DNA of 64,000 bases from Gammaproteobacteria bacterium. Lineage in GTDB: Bacteria; Pseudomonadota; Gammaproteobacteria; JASBUN01. A model generated the notes under the pieces. That model worked only from the letters and a program-made list of their open reading frames with translations. It did no database searches and was not told the DNA's origin. Made by a program: the position numbers and the translations under genes. The stretch is from assembly GCA_030147845.1 (NCBI GenBank), contig JASBUN010000058.1, positions 307,585 to 371,584 of the forward strand, written 5' to 3'. Positions 26,914-35,355 of the stretch are shown here, in pieces (position 1 is the stretch's first letter; each line of letters begins with the position of its first letter).

Positions 26914-27724
26914 TGGTTATTCCTCTTTGGGAAGTGAGTCGCCAGTCATTGGCAAAATTCGGCGGATCGGCAGGCCCGAAGAATGTCACCGCCTGCATGA
27001 CATACTGGGTGCCTGTTTTCCGATCGCCATCACAGTAACGTCGGTACCGTTCGGCACCGGCGGTCATCTGTTCGGGGGTATGGCCATCCTTGAGGCGCGC
27101 TTTCCAGGCACTGAAGGCCTTTCGCTTGTCATTGCTGCCGGTGCGGCCAGGCAAAGTTTTCCAAGCGGCTTCGAAGTCGTCGGGATATTTAAAATCGCAC
27201 TTTTTAGATTTTTTGCCCGTAGGACGTAGCGGTTCTTTTTTTTCGTCACCCTGGTAGGTATTACTACCGTCTTTAGTAAATTTATCCCCATGGGCGGCAA
27301 CACTTGTACTCTCTACTTCAGTAGATACTTCGTTAAATACTTCTATGTCCCCTGATCGGGGAGTACCTACTCCCATATCTAGGGAGGACCTACTCCCTGA
27401 ATTAGGGAGGACCCCCTCCCCTGATCGGGTAGTACTACCTGACTTAGGGGGTATGTCAGGAATCAGCATTCTGTATCGGCGTGTTTTGACACCCGGTGTC
27501 CATTCGAGCTTTTCCAGCCAGCCACAACGTTCCAGCTTCGTGGTCACTTCACTAATGCGATTTGGCCGGATGCCCGTCAATTCCGCGAGGGTTCGACGCG
27601 AGGGGTACACCACGTCTTCGTCCTTCCGGGTGTACGACTTCAGTGCGATGTACACTCGCATGTCTTGCAAGTTAAGGCGCTTGTCGCTCACGACTTCGAT
27701 TGGGACCATGCTGTAGGTCGGCAT
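26861..27724 (-). CDS. Phage-type replication initiator (lambda O-like layout)
   Basis: A 287-aa protein with an N-terminal winged HTH (SRRTLAELTGIRPNRISEVT, residues 42-61, then LERCGWLEKLEWTPG). A low-complexity linker (PPKSGSTTRSGEG...PRSGD) is encoded by DNA iterons. The C-terminal basic region (residues 175-270) resembles the DUF1376/DnaT-like parts that bind the loader or helicase. HTH, central origin DNA and a following DnaC gene match the lambda O/P plan. The initiator call is strong from context; no exact family is assigned. Start MPTYSMVP; a second Met five codons in is possible. Confidence 0.8.
   Translation of the reverse strand: MPTYSMVPIEVVSDKRLNLQDMRVYIALKSYTRKDEDVVYPSRRTLAELTGIRPNRISEVTTKLERCGWLEKLEWTPGVKTRRYRMLIPDIPPKSGSTTRSGEGVLPNSGSRSSLDMGVGTPRSGDIEVFNEVSTEVESTSVAAHGDKFTKDGSNTYQGDEKKEPLRPTGKKSKKCDFKYPDDFEAAWKTLPGRTGSNDKRKAFSAWKARLKDGHTPEQMTAGAERYRRYCDGDRKTGTQYVMQAVTFFGPADPPNFANDWRLTSQRGITNERFDDYGISDTPEWAE
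27349..27455. repeat. Five iterons inside the initiator gene: putative origin
   Basis: Five tandem, imperfect palindromic repeats spaced 19-23 bp, consensus CTCCCtgAtctAGGGAGgAC: starts near 27349, 27370, 27393, 27416 and 27435. Each has a CCC...GGG core around an AT-rich centre. In the protein they encode only the linker, so the DNA is probably selected as binding sites for the initiator. An A/T-rich tract with poly-T lies at 27190-27250 on one side. Confidence 0.8.
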
Positions 27725-27776
27725 GGCTTAACCTTCACGCCGCGGTCGGTGCACTATTTTCGTGTAGCCTTTGTCG

Positions 27777-27980
27777 CTAATTTTTGTCATAATCGGTACC
27801 GTCTAATCGCTTAGAATTACGCCCGGCTGCCAGGCCGGGTTCTTTTTTTGTGTTCCCGATCGCGATCAATACATCATGTGCCCGATTACGCGGACGTCCG
27901 CCGGTATTGAGTAGCGCAAGATATATGCGTCGAGCTTTTTCGGTGTCGATGTTGTTTTTCGCGTGTGCGCGGATAGCCAT
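27777..27980 (-). CDS. Small basic hypothetical protein
   Basis: A 67-aa basic protein from ATG 27980 (MAIRAHAKNNIDTEKARRIY...), with the segment TGGRPRNRAHDVLIAIGN suggesting a small DNA-binding fold. The ATG lies 2 bases after the stop of the AlpA-like gene, so it is coupled. A longer frame starting 40 codons upstream would overlap that gene and is rejected. Confidence 0.55.
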   Translation of the reverse strand: MAIRAHAKNNIDTEKARRIYLALLNTGGRPRNRAHDVLIAIGNTKKEPGLAAGRNSKRLDGTDYDKN

Positions 27981-27982
27981 GG

Positions 27983-28189
27983 TCACGCCGCCGATTGTTC
28001 GGCGAGCTTGGCCGCAAAATCTTCTTCGGCCTCGACGGTGACGATAAGTCTTCCGTTCGGTAACTGTACGGCACGGATGTAGCCTTCCTTGACCATCCAA
28101 TAGGCGGTGCTGCGGGGGATATCGCGAAGCTTAGCCCAATTGGGAATGCTCCAGCCTTTACGCTCGGATTCGATTTTGGTCATTGTCAT
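27983..28189 (-). CDS. AlpA/excisionase-like HTH protein
   Basis: A 68-aa protein with a MerR/AlpA-type HTH: WAKLRDIPRSTAYWMVKEGY followed by LPNGRLIVTV, the wing. Small proteins of this type act as excisionases or as regulators that switch satellites on. It precedes the initiator gene and follows the int-linked gene, a fitting place for a directionality factor or early regulator. ATG at 28189 or 28183. Binding to the TGTACGGAAA motifs is possible but unproven. Confidence 0.75.
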   Translation of the reverse strand: MTMTKIESERKGWSIPNWAKLRDIPRSTAYWMVKEGYIRAVQLPNGRLIVTVEAEEDFAAKLAEQSAA

Positions 28190-28299
28190 TGCCCTCTAGT
28201 AGCTTAGGTGTGCGTCCTATGGATGCATTGATCCATGTACCCCAAGCTACCAGGGTCGGCAAAACAGGCTTCCCGGTAATTGGTCGGGATAACGATCTA

Positions 28300-28965
28300 T
28301 TATTGGGATTCGCTAAGTACGTTGCGGATGGTTTTCAGACTTTGGTTCTGACCAACGAGTTCTAGGAGGGATCTGATGATATCGGAGCGCGGATCTTCAG
28401 GTCCCGCTTTACTCCATGGTTCTAGAATTGCGTTTAGTTGTCTCACCAGCGGGCGGATATGCTTTGGAGGCGCGCCGACGTCGAACGTGGGCGTATTCGG
28501 GTGCTCAATCGGATTAACTTCTTTTGTTGCGTTAGTAAGTGCTGTTAGAAGAACTTCTAGATCCAACAGCCGAAGCTCCGGCTGTGAGCTGGAAAGTTCA
28601 AGATGTGTTTCGTAGACGTCAATCGCCCCCTTATTGTGCCTAATCCATAAAGCCGTTTTGTCTACCTTCTCCAGGCACTTGGCAAACGCGGGCACTAGGG
28701 CCTCTTGGGTGTATGGATTCGAAAGGTCCTCGCGCAGCAAGTCCAGCAACTTACTTGCGGCTTTCCTTGTGTCTTCAATCTGACCCTTCTTCGCTTTCTT
28801 ATGAAGTGGCCGGTAAATTCTATCACCCGCACACTGGTTCTCGAATTCGTAGAGTGCCTCGGCCAGCTGGTCTATCAGTTCATCAGGAAATTCGTAGTCC
28901 TCTGCGACTTCCGATTGCGCAACTAATTCGCGCAAATTCCGATAGACAGGATTAACGGCGCTCAT
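28300..28965 (-). CDS. Hypothetical protein coupled to the integrase
   Basis: A 221-aa, largely helical acidic protein (MSAVNPVYRNLRELVAQSEV...). Its ATG overlaps the integrase stop by 4 bases (ATGA), so it is co-expressed with int. I recognise no family; it could be an immunity or accessory factor. Confidence 0.65.
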   Translation of the reverse strand: MSAVNPVYRNLRELVAQSEVAEDYEFPDELIDQLAEALYEFENQCAGDRIYRPLHKKAKKGQIEDTRKAASKLLDLLREDLSNPYTQEALVPAFAKCLEKVDKTALWIRHNKGAIDVYETHLELSSSQPELRLLDLEVLLTALTNATKEVNPIEHPNTPTFDVGAPPKHIRPLVRQLNAILEPWSKAGPEDPRSDIIRSLLELVGQNQSLKTIRNVLSESQ

Positions 28966-30155
28966 TGGACCGCCTCTTGCAGGATGGAGACGCCATCAAG
29001 CATCTCCTGTCGTTTCGTTTGAATTGCCTTCCAATAATGCTGCTCCAGCATCCGAATGGAAGTCCCGCAGTTGTCGGCAATTAGTTTCATGTTCGCCCCG
29101 TTCTCCAGGGCTCGTGTGATGTAGGTATGCCGTAGGCTATACAAGACGGTATCCGCCGGAAGCTTTGCGGTTATCCGAACATCCTGCATGATTCGGGAAG
29201 CCTCTTTTTCTCTCCATGGGTCTTTTCCGTCACGAGTGAATAGATAGGCTTTCGGGTGTTTGTCCTTGGTGAGTTCATTAAAGAACGTCCGCCCCTCTTT
29301 CGAGAGATAGACAACGCGGGGACCTGTTTTGGATTCGCGGACCTCCAAGGCCGCAATCTCTCCGCGCGGAGTTTTGCGCACGGTGTACTGTTCCCGCCGT
29401 AGATGTTCGATCTCGATACCGGGGCGCAGCCCGGCCAGGAGAAGCCCCCTAACCAAGTCCTCAAACCGCTCAGGGGCGTTATCCAGTAGCCTTGTGGTCT
29501 GCTCGGGGCTAAGGGCTTCCTCCTCGCCCCGCTTACCCTTGGTCTTGCTGAATCGCTTCACCCTGCGCCATGCGCTATCGCTGGCAACGATCCCATCCTG
29601 CCAAGCCTTATTGAGGATGGCTTTGAGAGTGTTTAAGTGCCGGTTTGCAGTGTCGCGGGCTCTGCGTAGTGTTTCCTCGTCGCCGTCCTTGGGAACAAAG
29701 GCATTCTTCCACTTGTTCAGCCTCGCCGTAGTCAGCTCGTCTAGGTAAACATCTTTCAGCTTGGGGAGGATGTACGCGTTGGTTCGCATCTTGGCGTCTT
29801 TGACCGCACGGGGTCCTTTCTCGGCGCTTAGATACTCTTCATAATGGTCGACGGCATCCTTGACCGTGGGACGTCCCTTGGGAGCGTCTGGGCGGGATTT
29901 TCCGTCAAGCCATTCATTGGCCTGTTTGGAAGCTTGATCAAACTGCTCACGACCATCGTAGTCGGCAAGATCTCCAATGGGTTTGTATTCCTGCTTACCG
30001 TCTGCATTACGCCAACGGACTAACCACGTTTCGCCCTCCCTGAATTTCCGTAGGCCAACATAGCCACCTTTTCGGAGCTGATGCCAATAAGGTTCCCGGC
30101 GGGGCGCAAGTTCTGCCCGTCCCGTAGTCGTGGTGATTCTGTACCGCTTCGCCAT
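28962..30155 (-). CDS. int: Tyrosine integrase of the tRNA-Val element
   Basis: Site-specific tyrosine recombinase that integrates the element into tRNA-Val. 397 aa: an N-terminal arm-binding region (to about residue 100), a core-binding SAM-like domain (PTVKDAVDHYEEYLSAEKG onward) and the catalytic domain with Arg in GLLLAGLRPGIEIEHLRRE, Lys in VRESKTGPR, the Arg/His box in YSLRHTYITRAL and the Tyr in EQHYWK. The usual Gly-His box is a divergent NCGTSIRML. The start faces attR, 135 bp away, so the arm sites lie in its promoter region. Confidence 0.92.
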   Translation of the reverse strand: MAKRYRITTTTGRAELAPRREPYWHQLRKGGYVGLRKFREGETWLVRWRNADGKQEYKPIGDLADYDGREQFDQASKQANEWLDGKSRPDAPKGRPTVKDAVDHYEEYLSAEKGPRAVKDAKMRTNAYILPKLKDVYLDELTTARLNKWKNAFVPKDGDEETLRRARDTANRHLNTLKAILNKAWQDGIVASDSAWRRVKRFSKTKGKRGEEEALSPEQTTRLLDNAPERFEDLVRGLLLAGLRPGIEIEHLRREQYTVRKTPRGEIAALEVRESKTGPRVVYLSKEGRTFFNELTKDKHPKAYLFTRDGKDPWREKEASRIMQDVRITAKLPADTVLYSLRHTYITRALENGANMKLIADNCGTSIRMLEQHYWKAIQTKRQEMLDGVSILQEAVQ

Positions 30156-30167
30156 AACGCGCCCCTC

Positions 30168-30209
30168 TGTACGAAATGCGTACGGAAATTATAACTGATG
30201 TACGGAAAA
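30168..30209. promoter_or_regulatory. Putative integrase arm sites, right end
   Basis: Three motif copies between the integrase start and attR: TGTACGAAA (30168, imperfect), ATGCGTACGGAAAT (30176-30189) and TGTACGGAAAA (30199-30209). Identity with the left-end copies in otherwise unrelated sequence suggests integrase or directionality-factor binding, possibly also controlling the int promoter, which must lie here. Confidence 0.6.
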
Positions 30210-30290
30210 GACGCTATAGACTGGGTGGATATATTTATTGTTTACATACAGCCGCTTACTTAGACTCTGATAGACCGATTAAACAGTATT

Positions 30291-30343
30291 ACTGCCTTCA
30301 CACGGCAGGGGTCACTGGTTCAATCCCAGTACCGCCCACCAAT
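30291..30343 (+). repeat. attR: 53-bp direct repeat, tRNA-Val remnant
   Basis: Second exact copy of the 3' part of tRNA-Val, without the 5' half, so not a functional tRNA. It lies 135 bp upstream of the integrase start codon and marks the right end of the element; the BREX island begins on the other side. Confidence 0.97.
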
Positions 30344-30946
30344 TAAATCAAGACGTTAAAGCCGACCGTCAAGTCGGCGTTAGCGTTTGGGCCCATCCTG
30401 GGCCCATAGCGGGCCCGCGCGGCGCTCTCGCGATTCCGTTGGCTACCTGATTGTGACCACTGCCGCGCGAGAACGATCGTACGCGGGAATGCAGAACTCC
30501 GTGGCAACCGCATCGAGGTGCGGCCGCCACACCACATGTCCGCGCTACAAAGCGAACCTTGTAGCGTTCCGATAGCTGTGCGAGGCGCGTTGCGATGGTC
30601 TCGTTATTGCGTTCGGACCGAACTCCCGTGGCGGTGAGATTGTCGATTTCGCTGACCACCGCACGAGGCTTTGGGATGATGTGTATCTCGTCGATCTCCA
30701 GCTAGGGGGGGCATCACGAACCGCATCGCACGACCAGTTCGTCCCACGTTAGAACTCCCAACTCGGCGAGCTTGGCCTCAATCTTCGGATCTCGCGTGTA
30801 AAGTGTTCCTGCGAGGTTTTTTTCTCAATGGCGTTACCAATCCATCACCCGTTTAATTTGGTACCACAGCCCACGATGTTCATCGTTCAAGCGCCTCCTC
30901 GAGCTTTGCCAGAAAGGCGGCACGTTTGGCTTCAGGGAACTCTGCA
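30344..30946. other. Junction between attR and brxL with gene remnants
   Basis: About 600 bp without an intact gene. On the minus strand just after brxL, a frame overlapping its stop (TGATG) reads MQSSLKPNVPPFW... to MDW, meets two stops, then continues in the same frame as LAGTLYTRDPKIEAKLAELG to VRCGS (ends near 30718). This looks like a small decayed gene of roughly 75 codons. Further left, minus-strand phrases SEIDNLTATGVRSERNNETI and LAQLSERYKVRFVAR look like the start of another truncated gene. A GGGCCC-rich repeat lies at 30389-30417. Families not recognised. Confidence 0.4.
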
Positions 30947-32995
30947 TCACTCTAGCAACGCCTTGAGCAGAGCATCCGGCGTATCCGAGTAAAACTGTAT
31001 ATTGATCCGCGTTGCCATATCATCGGAGAGTTCGAATAGCTGTTTCCGCGCCGACACTGGCATCAGTACCGTGTCCGCCCCTTTCTCCACGGCAACCTCG
31101 ACAATGCCGACAGCATTTGCCAGTGGTTCGACGGAACCACCCAGATTCAACGCACCGACCACGATCAGACCCCCTTTTGTGCTCTTCTCGAGCAATCCAC
31201 TGCAAAGAGCCATCAGTGCCGGCAGTCCGAGAGCGGTTCCGGTACGGTCGTTGTCTATCGCCCGGAGTTGTAGGGAGAACTCATGCGAACGCGGATCTCT
31301 GTCTCCTACCAGTTCTTTCGCCCGAGTGTACAGGTTCTGTTCGGCGTACCTGACGCTCTCGCGAAACGTGGGCGGTACTGGTGCGTTCAGTATCTTGACC
31401 CCGCTACCTTTACCGACCGTGACTTCGATACGATAGAGGCTGGGTCCTGCTTCTGGGCCGCCTGGGCTGATGCCCCACACCTGGCCAGGCGGTAGTGGAT
31501 CTAGTTCTATCGCTTCGTCGCTATGTAACTCCGGTGTAGATACGAACTTCTCGACGCCGTCTTCTCCCATCGCATAGCTGAAGTGCGTGTTGCGGAATTC
31601 ACTCTTGAACACTCGCTTCTGTTGTTCCTTAACGCGCCGACGCACTTCGAGGGCGGTGCGAACCATTTCTTCCAGCTCTTCGTCTGGAACTGTCATCTCG
31701 GGATCCGGGTACAGCAGCTTGAGCAGCCCGCTCACTGTCTTGTTGACGGCTGTGATGTCCCGACCACTGAGCGCGCCGCCGTAGTTCACTCGCCCCTGCA
31801 GTACCGGGACTCGACTTCCAGTGCGCAATCGACTCCAGCACTCCGATAAGAAGTCACTGACCAAACCGAAATGATCCGTGAAGTGTTCGTTCGGATTGAG
31901 CTTCGGAAAATCCCAGCCGGGCGCATACGCGTGGATACGGTCCATGAAGGCCGTGTCATCTCGCATCTCGGGGGGCAATGGACTCAGCAGGTGTCCAACG
32001 CGTTGCTGGTGCTCGACTTCGACATCCAGGTTACCGACCATTACGATGCCACCCTCGGCGCGGATGCTTTCCTTACCGCGCGAGAATTCACCAGACTCCA
32101 TGTAGCCCTTGAGGATGTTCACACCGTCTTTTTGATCAAACGACACGCCGGAGATTTCGTCGAAGCAGACGACGTCGTATTGACACACCAAACCACGCTG
32201 GCCGTTGGCGTTGTTGACGAACATCTTCGCCACTGTTGCCTTACCACCGGAGATAAGATGTGCGTAAGGAGAGATCTGCTGGAAGAGATGGCTCTTACCG
32301 GTCCCGCGAGGGCCCAGCTCGACCATGTTGTAGTTGCGTTCGACGAATGGCACCATCCGGACAAGTGCCACCAGCTGTGCGCGTTGTGAGAGTGCAGCTG
32401 GCTCCAGTCCAACGCTGCGGAGTAGAACGTGCTTCCATTCCTCAGTGGTGAACTCATGTCGGCCGCGCTTGAGCGTATCCAACACATCTGCCTTGGAAAG
32501 CTGGATGGCTCGAAGACTGTCGATCGCGAAAGGGCGACCACCTTTTTCTTGGGCGATGGCGGCGTCGTAACTCAACGTAACCTCGGCATAAAACCCATCG
32601 GTCAGCATGCGCTCGTGCTGTTTGACCAGACTGTCATCGATGCGTACATCCTTGATCGCAAGGCTTGGGAGCTCAGCGACGAACGAATCTGTCTTTGCAT
32701 CGAGCTTCGCTCTGACGATATCGATGAGCTTGATCGAACCCAGGTCGCGGGCCCGCGCCTTAAAGAGCTCCTCTTCGCCCGTTCTCACAGTTCGATCAGC
32801 CAGCTGACGTTCGACGATCGTCAGCCCTTCTTCTATTTCTTGCGCATCGGTGCTCGCGCAGTAGCGCCCTAGGAGGAACTCGACCACATACGTCGGCACC
32901 GGGTACTGGCGACTGTACTTGCGCACCAAGTCCTTGCGTACCATGTATCCCTCGAATGCGGAGGCCGCGACTCGATCAAGCTTATCCAATTCCAT
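30947..32995 (-). CDS. brxL: BREX protein BrxL (AAA+ with Lon-like domain)
   Basis: Final gene of the BREX-1-type operon; BrxL is a hexameric AAA+ DNA-binding ATPase with a Lon-like C-terminus, needed for phage exclusion. About 682 aa. Walker A ELGPRGTGKSHLFQQ (about residue 218) and Walker B DVVCFDEISGVS are intact. The Lon-like region (RTGTALGLPALMALCS; ALNLGGSVEPLANAVG) has Thr/Ser where Lon has its catalytic Ser/Lys, as far as I can align it, so protease activity is doubtful. I chose the ATG at 32995, two bases after the pglZ stop, over a TTG at 33001. Confidence 0.93.
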   Translation of the reverse strand: MELDKLDRVAASAFEGYMVRKDLVRKYSRQYPVPTYVVEFLLGRYCASTDAQEIEEGLTIVERQLADRTVRTGEEELFKARARDLGSIKLIDIVRAKLDAKTDSFVAELPSLAIKDVRIDDSLVKQHERMLTDGFYAEVTLSYDAAIAQEKGGRPFAIDSLRAIQLSKADVLDTLKRGRHEFTTEEWKHVLLRSVGLEPAALSQRAQLVALVRMVPFVERNYNMVELGPRGTGKSHLFQQISPYAHLISGGKATVAKMFVNNANGQRGLVCQYDVVCFDEISGVSFDQKDGVNILKGYMESGEFSRGKESIRAEGGIVMVGNLDVEVEHQQRVGHLLSPLPPEMRDDTAFMDRIHAYAPGWDFPKLNPNEHFTDHFGLVSDFLSECWSRLRTGSRVPVLQGRVNYGGALSGRDITAVNKTVSGLLKLLYPDPEMTVPDEELEEMVRTALEVRRRVKEQQKRVFKSEFRNTHFSYAMGEDGVEKFVSTPELHSDEAIELDPLPPGQVWGISPGGPEAGPSLYRIEVTVGKGSGVKILNAPVPPTFRESVRYAEQNLYTRAKELVGDRDPRSHEFSLQLRAIDNDRTGTALGLPALMALCSGLLEKSTKGGLIVVGALNLGGSVEPLANAVGIVEVAVEKGADTVLMPVSARKQLFELSDDMATRINIQFYSDTPDALLKALLE

Positions 32996-32997
32996 AA

Positions 32998-35337
32998 TCA
33001 ATCCTCACCCCCGATGATCGTGGGTTGCTTAACAATTACATGACCGCTTGCATCGAGCACGACCACTGCTGCTGGTGCGCCCTCTAGTTCATCATCAGCA
33101 ACCAGAAGACTTGCCGCACCTTTGGCATCCACTGATCGCACCTTGCTGACGCTCGAGCTCGGGTCGTTGATCTTTGTTCGCAGATCAACGGACAGCCCAG
33201 ACTGGGCAGACTCAATCTGCACCCTGCAACGCAGGCCGACCCAGGAAACATCGGCCACCTTCACTGCCGTCTTAGCAGCCCCATCGCCAGTGGTAACGCG
33301 GATAACAGGTATTAAACTTTCCTGGAGACTCAACCCGCCATGAGCATATTCGTTGCCCGCGCCGAAGCACGCGATTCCGGGCGCAACCGCTACACGTTCG
33401 TGCGCATTCCAATGCCACCGCACAGTCGGCACCTCGACTTTCGATCCACCCTTGATCGCAGCACAGCGAGCCCAACGGCTCGCCGTTAAGTATTTGGGAA
33501 GATCGACCTTGGGCAGTCCGCCTGGAAGCCACAACCAGCCGTGGTCCGTCACCACGCGGATCTCGCGCCACCCGGCATTGAGGAGGGATTCGATGCGTTC
33601 AAGTAGCAAGTCGACCTGGTCTTCAACTCGACCGGCAAGCTTCCCTTGTAATGAGTGTCCCAACTTGTCGAGTTCCCCATTCTCGGTCCAGGCGCGACCG
33701 GACGGGTCACCTGTCTCATCCGCCCCGACATACTGGTAGCCCGCCGCGGAGAGCAACTTGCGGAAGCGATCCGTGGTCAATGGTTTTTCAGCATCGGCCG
33801 TAGCAGGGAGAAAATCTTCGCCGAGGGATAATCCCTTGATGTCCTTTGCCACCGGAGACACTGCCGGCTTCGCGGTTGCCGTAACCGTCGGCAGGCCAGT
33901 CCAGCGCGTCGACATGGTCACGGACCAGCCTTTCGCCCGCATGCGCTCCGCCAAACGCTGTGACACATCAAACCGGAGCCCATCTGCAAAGAGGATTAAC
34001 CCGCCCGATTCGACTAGCACATCCTCCATCCCCTGCCCGTCGTGACCAGGGAGGGGCTCGTTCTCGGCCAGTTCTTGTAAATGCTCAGCTGCCGATTCCA
34101 ACCATGGACGGTATATGGCGTTCAATACCTTGCTCAGGGCCTGGGCATCCACAGTCGACTTCACCGCGGCCATGGCAGAAAGCGCTGCAGTATCGACCTC
34201 CCATGCCGCATCAACATACAGCTTGGCCATGTCAGCCACGGATGCACCGCCAAGTTTGCTGGTCGTGCGCTCGGCGAGTATCACCAAGTGCGCAAGCGCG
34301 TTTGCCAGCGGCGCCTGATCGAGCTTCTCCCATACCCAGCCACGCCTCACACCGTGAGCCTTTTCCAACGCGAGGATCTGATCGCGCGCAGCCGACGGCG
34401 TCTTCTCTTCCAGCTCCATGAGTGCTTTCCGCAGTGCCGCTTCTTCTTTCTCATTGTTCTGCGGCCAGGAGGACGGCTCCATAAACAGCTCGCTCGGCAT
34501 CGCCTTACTCAAAAGCTCAGGCACACCTGGGTACAGCGCCGGTGACTCGGAAAACCGCTCCCACACCAATACCCACGGCCCTTCCCGCTTTCCGAGTAGT
34601 TCAGCCGCCACAAGCTCCCCATCCTTGTCTGGGTCGAACTTTAGGTCCACCTTGCAGCGCGACTTGAAGGCGCTCCATCGCCCGCTATTCCAGCCAGACT
34701 TCACCGTGTCGGGATCACTCAACCAGAGCAGCAAATCCTTCGCCGGGTCATCGGAGAAAAGCTTATCGAAATCCTGTGCTTCAAGATGTTTGCCCCTTAG
34801 TCTCTCCACCGAGGTCGTCGCTAGCTCCGTCAAGGCCCCTAACATCGACCGACGCGTCGCTGCATCGCGCGCCACATCCAAACCAATCCCACCATCTTCG
34901 GCAACCACAAATGCCTCAACGGTCCAGTCCTTACCATTCTTCTGGGTCCAACAGACACCCCGATACTGGAGTTCCACCAGCGGCTTGAGACTGTCCGGAC
35001 ATTCCTGGACGGCTCTGAGTTCTTGCCGGCTGACGCCGGGCAAATAGATGACGGGTATCGAGCCATCAGGAAGTTTGGGTTCTTCCAGTGCATGGTCGAG
35101 CACACACCGCAGCCAAATCGCCGGCCCGGTTCGCTTATCGGGCTCATATTCACCAATCATTAGCAATTGCGGCATCAGCCGACGAAGCTGGGAAATGATG
35201 GGCTGCCACTGGGCATCGTGATCGGTCCACAAGACAGCATACGGATGCACGACATCGTTCGGGTTGTACTTAGCCGCACTCTCCAAAGAACAGGCTAGAG
35301 CCTCGATTACGGTGTTGCCTGTATGTTGCGCAGTCAT
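32998..35337 (-). CDS. pglZ: BREX phosphatase-like protein PglZ
   Basis: Core BREX protein with an alkaline-phosphatase-superfamily domain, required for both methylation and phage exclusion. 779 aa. In the C-terminal half the metal-binding motifs are visible: GLILFADGLRFDVSQRL (about residue 450), GLPTVTATAKPAVSP with the candidate nucleophile Thr, and VVTDHGWLWLPGG (about residue 605). The N-terminal half is helical. ATG at 35337. It is 18 bp from pglX and overlaps or abuts brxL, as in type 1 BREX operons. Confidence 0.93.
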   Translation of the reverse strand: MTAQHTGNTVIEALACSLESAAKYNPNDVVHPYAVLWTDHDAQWQPIISQLRRLMPQLLMIGEYEPDKRTGPAIWLRCVLDHALEEPKLPDGSIPVIYLPGVSRQELRAVQECPDSLKPLVELQYRGVCWTQKNGKDWTVEAFVVAEDGGIGLDVARDAATRRSMLGALTELATTSVERLRGKHLEAQDFDKLFSDDPAKDLLLWLSDPDTVKSGWNSGRWSAFKSRCKVDLKFDPDKDGELVAAELLGKREGPWVLVWERFSESPALYPGVPELLSKAMPSELFMEPSSWPQNNEKEEAALRKALMELEEKTPSAARDQILALEKAHGVRRGWVWEKLDQAPLANALAHLVILAERTTSKLGGASVADMAKLYVDAAWEVDTAALSAMAAVKSTVDAQALSKVLNAIYRPWLESAAEHLQELAENEPLPGHDGQGMEDVLVESGGLILFADGLRFDVSQRLAERMRAKGWSVTMSTRWTGLPTVTATAKPAVSPVAKDIKGLSLGEDFLPATADAEKPLTTDRFRKLLSAAGYQYVGADETGDPSGRAWTENGELDKLGHSLQGKLAGRVEDQVDLLLERIESLLNAGWREIRVVTDHGWLWLPGGLPKVDLPKYLTASRWARCAAIKGGSKVEVPTVRWHWNAHERVAVAPGIACFGAGNEYAHGGLSLQESLIPVIRVTTGDGAAKTAVKVADVSWVGLRCRVQIESAQSGLSVDLRTKINDPSSSVSKVRSVDAKGAASLLVADDELEGAPAAVVVLDASGHVIVKQPTIIGGED

Positions 35338-35355
35338 CAGTTCATAGCTCCGGTC

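Larger units (their letters stand above)
16727..30343. mobile_element. tRNA-Val integrated phage satellite or reduced prophage
   Basis: A 13.6-kb integrated element flanked by perfect 53-bp direct repeats of tRNA-Val. From the right: integrase, unknown, AlpA-like HTH, small protein, initiator with internal iterons, DnaC-like loader, two unknowns, two ejection-like proteins, scaffold-like protein, possible TerS, TerL and several small proteins, all on the minus strand with tight or overlapping spacing. One secreted cargo gene lies opposite near the tRNA. No portal, major capsid, head completion, tail or lysis gene is recognisable. The absence of broken genes argues for a functional satellite rather than a decaying prophage, but deletion of a structural block cannot be excluded. 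Confidence 0.88.

Noticed and set aside
27981-28100. A 40-codon upstream extension of the 67-aa gene at 27777
   Set aside because: The extension overlaps the AlpA-like HTH gene entirely and is Arg-rich shadow sequence; the ATG at 27980 directly follows that gene's stop.
30369-30659. A 96-codon minus-strand frame next to attR
   Set aside because: The first 40 residues look protein-like, but the remainder is GGGCCC-repeat derived; treated as a relic rather than a gene.
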